DNA of 64,000 bases from Coriolopsis trogii (lineage: Eukaryota > Basidiomycota > Agaricomycetes > Polyporales > Polyporaceae): NCBI GenBank assembly GCA_020543525.1, contig JAHYIO010000036.1:682001-746000 (forward strand), given 5' to 3'. Under the pieces are notes generated by a model. It was not told the DNA's origin, searched no databases, and saw only the letters and a list, made by a program, of their open reading frames with translations. Positions within the stretch are counted from its first letter, which is position 1; every line of letters begins with the position of its first letter. The position numbers and the translations under genes were made by a program. Shown here piece after piece: positions 59,200 through 64,000 of this stretch.

Positions 59200-61313
59200 G
59201 AGTAGGAGCCTGGCTCGTCTTTGTCGTCTGAGACGATTGTTGCCGTGATTTGGCGGGGAGGCCGACAGTGTAGATTGTGTTGTGCATGGATAGCGCATAT
59301 CGTCAGTTTGTTGCTCTTCTTGCATGTAAGCATCTGGGAAATCGCGTCGCACTGGCATGCCGGCCGTGAGGCCCGAGACAGGAGATGGTGGGATCAGTAT
59401 CGACGGTGACGGGTTCTTCCAAGTTGGTCCCAAACTCCTACATACCTTAGACGGCCAATCCACTCGAGGATCCTCCCCTCGTCGATGACGACTCTGTCGG
59501 AATGCCCAGATTTCGCGCAGCGTTCGTACGCACCGAGGGATCGGCGCGCCTCTCACACTCGCGCGAACCGGCGGGATGACGGCATCGTTCTCGACGGAGC
59601 CCATGTGTGTAGAAAGAGGGCATCCGGGAGGGCCTGAGGGTGTGGAAGTGATGAGCCCAGGTTCGCTCTATTCTTGGACGATAGCTTTTTCGGGACACGC
59701 ACCGCGCGAGTTGGGTTGGGAGAAGGTCCGGAAGGGAGACATCGGGCGGGATGACGGCAGAGTTCTCTGCCTGAGCCCCTCCCCTCCCCTGGTGCATGCA
59801 CACGCATTGCAGAGCGCGGAGAGGAACGCATGTGGTATCGAAGCCCGTCTGAGCTGCGGGTTTCGCTCGACCAGTTCTCTGTTTTTGATTCTTGCACGGT
59901 ACGGCACTGCCAGCGTCTTGTGCACGCCGGGGATCCGACTTTGACGCTTCGAGGCTTCGCGGCCTGATGTACCGTTCATGTCAGCATGGGCCAGTAACTT
60001 ATCGGTACATACTCCGTGCGGGAGCCTGACCTGGAAGGAGGTGAACTCAACATGTATGACGTGGGGGTCGGGAGAAGCGTCAAAAACTGCGCGAACACTC
60101 TTCGACTGCCCATCGTTCGCACGGGAGCGGGATGTCGTCTTTTGCTCTCTCGTGTTTTGGATGATCCATCGCTTGCAGCGGATCCGGGCATGTCGATTAG
60201 GCCCAGCTCGGGCCTCGCTTTGGTACAGCCTCGAGGGTGTGGAGGATCGTCTTCGCCTTCGTCGCTGCGATCTGTTCGCGCTAGGCACTCGCACCACCCG
60301 CTTCGAACGCATGCCGTTCGCACTCGGGCGCCAGTGAGAGGGGGTTCCTTGAGGGACTATATGATGGATTACAGCCTGCTCGGGGGACCTCCGAGGTGCG
60401 CGTATGGCGAGAGTTTTACTCGACAGACCGTGGCCGTCAACGGAACCGTACAGCCCCAGCAGGCTGAGGAAGTTCGTCGAAGTTGCCGTAAACCCGGATT
60501 GTCGATGACGGAGTGCCCTGTCGGTAGGTTATGCACATTGAGTGAACAGAAGCTCTGCGCGTGCGCTCATCACTTACTCGCGAAAATGACCCAGACAGCT
60601 CTTCATTGCTCTTCAGTGCGTTGTTTCGAGCATATGGACGGCATCCATGAATGAATGTAGGTAGTTGAAGATCCCCAGTGGCCGACGAGGACGGACGGAC
60701 GGCGCAGCCGCAGCGGTTGTGCTTCTGGCACACAAGCTCAAGCTCAAGGTTGGCAGCGTCGACCGAGCTACGCCATCGGTCTTGCTTCTTTGGGGCACCT
60801 TCGCGAGTCGACGTCCGAGGAATCTCCTATATGAACGTCTTCGTGTACTGTGGGCGGTGCATGCTGTCACTCGGTCGACTCCTGGAGAGTGTCGTTAGAC
60901 TCCAAGGTCGTAAGCAGAACCGAAGAACACCTTTCCTGGTGATGTTCGACGTCAGCATGGGCATGAGGGTGTGAGACGAGAGATGATGTGTCTAGAGGGG
61001 TGCGAAGGTCGGCCATTCTGAATTCGGATGTCTGTCTTCCGAGCGCATACACATCAGGCATCAGGTATTCAGCAGATGTGACCTGGCAAAGTGTTCTTAT
61101 CTCCTGGTGAGACACGTCGGGATTGAGTTTTGGGCCAACAAGTCTGCATGGTCATAGATATCGTATTATGATCAGTACCCACGGCATAGACGTACAATGA
61201 TGACCGATCAGACGCTGTCCATATTTTGCGGAAATGCTTCGTAGCATGCACCTTCGCATCCTTACACGGGATTTCGAGGCTAATCTTGGGGAAAAAATCC
61301 GGTCTCGGCCGGC
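59200..61313. other. 2.1-kb region without a recognised gene
   Basis: Long but motif-free frames occur on both strands; none spliced into a recognisable protein. A short direct repeat (GCGGGATGACGGCA, 59572 and 59749) was the only structure noticed. Confidence 0.45.
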
Positions 61314-62775
61314 TCAGACCAAGGGTTCGCCACCCTTCCACCCGTTCCCCGTCTCATCCACATTGTCCCCTCCCGTGTGGCTCGCGGCGAAGTGCGAGAC
61401 TCGGACTGCGGTACCCTGAGACGGCGCGGATGAAGCGCCAGGCGAGGGCTTTGGCAACGGTTCGAGGGTGATCGAGGTGGGAATTGTTGAGAGCCCGTAC
61501 ATGGTCGTGTTCTGCACCGCAACGCCCCGGTCGACGCGGATGATGATAAGCGTGAAGGAGATCGGCTGTAAAAAGAGACCCTCGGGTCAGCAAGAGTACA
61601 ATTTTTGCTCAAGAGGGGCGCACGCACTATGAGCTGGACGACCTGCGAGAATGGAGACGGTTGAGTCAGAGAGCGATGCGATCTGGTTGGAAGCGACTCA
61701 CACAATCAGACACGCCGTATTGGGAGTTGTGCTTGGCGAGGTAGGTGATGAAGAAGACCGCGACAGAGACGGTGTAGATGAGTCCTGACTCGACAAGGAT
61801 GCGAACAATACGTGTTAGCCTCCTGTTCCCACCACGAAGGCGAGTGATGTCTTGGGAGGCGATGAGGTTGTTGACTCTTATGATATTGAAAACGATCATG
61901 CCTAGTTTGTCAGCTTAGGTCGGTCCCTCCTTTCCCGGCAGATCGCACAGAGGCGTACCCGTTGTGATAGTTGTCATTGTCAGGGTGATGGCCAAGACCC
62001 CGGTGATGAACGGCTTGAGGTGCGAGTTCTCTAACGATGTGGTGGTGTGTAGCGTCGCTTCTGTGTAAATCACGGCTGCACCACACACTGCATATGTCAA
62101 CGAGGTGTGAGCTTGTAGAGACCCTCCATTGTGAGGAGCACGTACTTACCTATCTCCGCGAGCCAAAGAATGCCGGGTATCAACGCAAACTTCCAACTCC
62201 TGCCGTACACAACGTAACATCTGTACACCTGGAGAGTTTGCGCATGATCAGTTCCATCTCCTGAGCGACATTGACATGGGGGAGACAAACCAAGATACTA
62301 TCCCCTATGGACGTTTGCAAAACGTAATCGACAGTACGCATGACATTGACCCAATTTGAGATGTCGGAAAACACTGCATTCGCTCCGCCAGGGCCGTTGT
62401 AGTAAATGAACGCGTTCAGATTTCCCTGCATACCAAACCCTACCTCCATCGTGGCAATGACGAACATTGCGAGCGTGACGATGACCAGTATCCCGTTTAC
62501 GTCCCGTCGACTCTTCAGGCGGCCGTCACGAGTCCAAAGCAGAACACGCAGACCATAGGCGACTGTGATAACGCCCATACCTATTTGGGGGAGACGACAT
62601 TAGGCTGATAGGGGTAAAGCAAAACGAGCCGAGCTGGCGTACCATAGACTATGCTCTGCATGTACAAAGACACGATCTGGGATGTAAAACGATAAGTCAC
62701 CGATACCACGCCGAGCACGCTGAACAGAGGCCTGACCTGGGCGATAGGCATGGGAAAGGATGTAGAGGCCTCCAT
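61314..62775 (-). CDS. Seven-TM protein of a basidiomycete family, copy D
   Basis: Begins MEASTSFPMPIAQ (an in-frame ATG five codons upstream is also possible), then IVSLYMQSIVY after an intron and GMGVITVAYGLRVLLWTRDG. It follows the family order: LVIVTLAMFVIATMEVGFG, the loop GPGGANAVFSDISNWV, YRCYVVYGRSWKFALIPG, an ICGAAVIYTEATLHTTTS segment, LTRIVRILVESGLIYTVSVA and QLIPISFTLIIIRVDRGVAV. The tail is longer and unrelated to A-C in sequence, ending GWKGGEPLV. It is inverted relative to A-C and separated from C by the MFS and P450 genes. The frame is open and the splice sites are regular. Function unknown. Confidence 0.86.
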
Positions 62776-64000
62776 GATGACCAACTCCACTTGCAGCGTT
62801 CGTTTTCAGGTCGTGCGACGCGAGCAGCGAGGGGGAAGTTGCTTCGCTCGAGGCTCCTTGTAAGGCGCAACCTGGTCCGAGAGAGAGAGTTAGAGTTCAC
62901 ATCTGTCGCTGGATGTGCGTGTTCGACACTCTGAACAGAGGTCTATGACGAGATCAGCTTGCAGGAGTGGCAATGTGGCGTCCCAAAGGCCCGCAAACCT
63001 TGTTAGACCAGCTGTATTGCTGTATGCACTCGCACAGCTGACCGAACGAGCCGACTAGTGTCGACGGGGATGAAAGGTCTTACGTCCCATGGATAGATAA
63101 TCGGAGAGGATCACTGCCCGACTCTCCATCTTCGCGAGGCTTTTTTGGGTGTTCTGCACCGCCAGACCACATGCAGACAGTTCATTCCTTTACTCCAGCG
63201 TCGCCGGGATTCAGCAATACTGAGAAGATGTGTCATGTGTCACAAGTACTAGAGAGGAATCGCTCTTTCACTGACCCGCACTACACATGTGGTACTTAGT
63301 GCGCCAATTGCAGAGTCGATGACTCAAATGACGCATGAACACGTACTTGAAATAATGGCACACGGTAAAGGCACTCAGAGAGGCTGCGATCTGGCTAATT
63401 GAAGAGCGTAGGCAGGCAATTGCAGTCGCCACGATCCATCGACTCGGATGCCTGTCATGATATAGGCACGTATGCCATCGCAAAACAGTTCATCCCGGCC
63501 GTCGCATCAACTGTCATATATATCATCAGCTCTCAACAGAGCAAAAACTGGGGGAGACGAAAATCGTACCGTGTCGCATAAGGTCGTCGAAGTCTTCGAA
63601 GAGGGACTCAGAGAACTTGATCAAACGACCAGCGTTGCTGTCGGATCCAGCCACGTCATGCTCATCTTATCTTATCTTATCTCTCGAGCGTCGGCTTGCT
63701 GAGCTTCGGGCGCCTGTGAGGGACCTGTCTACTCCGAGTCCATGTCGAGATATCCATAGTCTTCAAGACTTTCCTCATTTTCATCTCGATTCTCAAGAGG
63801 GCGTAACTTGCGTGTGGATTGATTTGGAAGAGTGATACTGGTGTTCTGAACTCCCTGTCAGCTTCCTTGGGCAGTGTACTAATTGGTGTATTGCCTTTGG
63901 AGTCCGTCACCAGATCGTCGAGAGTCGAGATCGTCAGGAACGTACGCAGTACTTCATGATTCTGTGTCTGAAATTCACTCTTACACTAATGTGATAGAAT
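62776..64000. other. Intergenic at right window edge
   Basis: 5' flank of seven-TM D and beyond. Apart from a few CTTAT repeats near 63665-63683 nothing recognisable is seen. A minus-strand frame 63910-63677 has no motif. Confidence 0.5.

Noticed and set aside
59102..59231. P450 C-terminus read through to a stop at 59231
   Set aside because: Gives a tail unlike any P450. The acceptor ending at 59120 gives a family-like tail ending at 59199 and a total divisible by three.
63663..63685. CTTAT repeat as a telomere-like or satellite sequence
   Set aside because: Three to four units only and not a fungal telomere motif.
1..64000. CRISPR arrays, rRNA or tRNA genes, bacterial-type operons
   Set aside because: No spaced direct repeats, cloverleaf or rRNA sequence was recognised, and the genes are intron-rich eukaryotic genes.

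Overview
The window is nuclear DNA of a filamentous basidiomycete, most likely an agaricomycete and possibly a polypore. The genes have many short GT-AG introns of about 50-60 nt. The families present (DUF6534 membrane proteins, a lineage-specific seven-TM family, TET/JBP-like oxygenases, adenylation-thiolation-reductase NRPS-like enzymes, reducing PKSs) are typical of that class. Gene models were spliced by eye; the total coding lengths of the PKS, the NRPS-like enzyme, the reductase, the TET/JBP gene, the peptidase, the acyl-CoA oxidase and the P450 all come out as exact multiples of three.

Left half (1-37.8 kb): a secondary-metabolism region. It opens with the 3' end of a reducing polyketide synthase (PKS-1, 1-2468 +). 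Then come a duplicated non-coding block with a TET/JBP 5' remnant (3.0-4.1 kb), a DUF6534 protein (5.3-6.9 kb +), a complete 1072-aa A-T-R reductase (9.8-14.0 kb +), a decayed TET/JBP pseudogene (15.0-16.7 kb +), a complete 1965-aa reducing PKS (PKS-2, 24.6-17.8 kb -), a second DUF6534 protein (25.8-27.9 kb +), a 422-aa reductase-only relative of the A-T-R enzyme (30.1-28.5 kb -), a tail-anchored fatty-aldehyde-type dehydrogenase (31.6-33.9 kb +), an intact TET/JBP oxygenase gene (37.0-35.4 kb -) and an inverted copy of the non-coding block. The order PKS / DUF6534 / reductase occurs twice, and inverted copies of one ~0.9 kb sequence lie at both ends of the block.

Right half (38-64 kb): an S33 prolyl-iminopeptidase-like hydrolase, four copies of an uncharacterised seven-TM family (three + and one -), an acyl-CoA oxidase-like enzyme (-), a monocarboxylate-transporter-like MFS protein (-) and a cytochrome P450 (+). 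The acyl-CoA oxidase, MFS and P450 genes look richer in G+C than most of the left half.

Likely chemistry (inference): PKS-2 has intact KS, AT, DH, KR and ACP signatures, no methyltransferase and only a degenerate enoylreductase-like region. It should therefore make an unreduced, polyene-like acyl chain. The A-T-R enzyme and the stand-alone reductase could convert a carboxylic acid to an aldehyde, which the aldehyde dehydrogenase could oxidise back. The P450 and MFS could tailor and export a product, but their distance makes membership of the same pathway uncertain.
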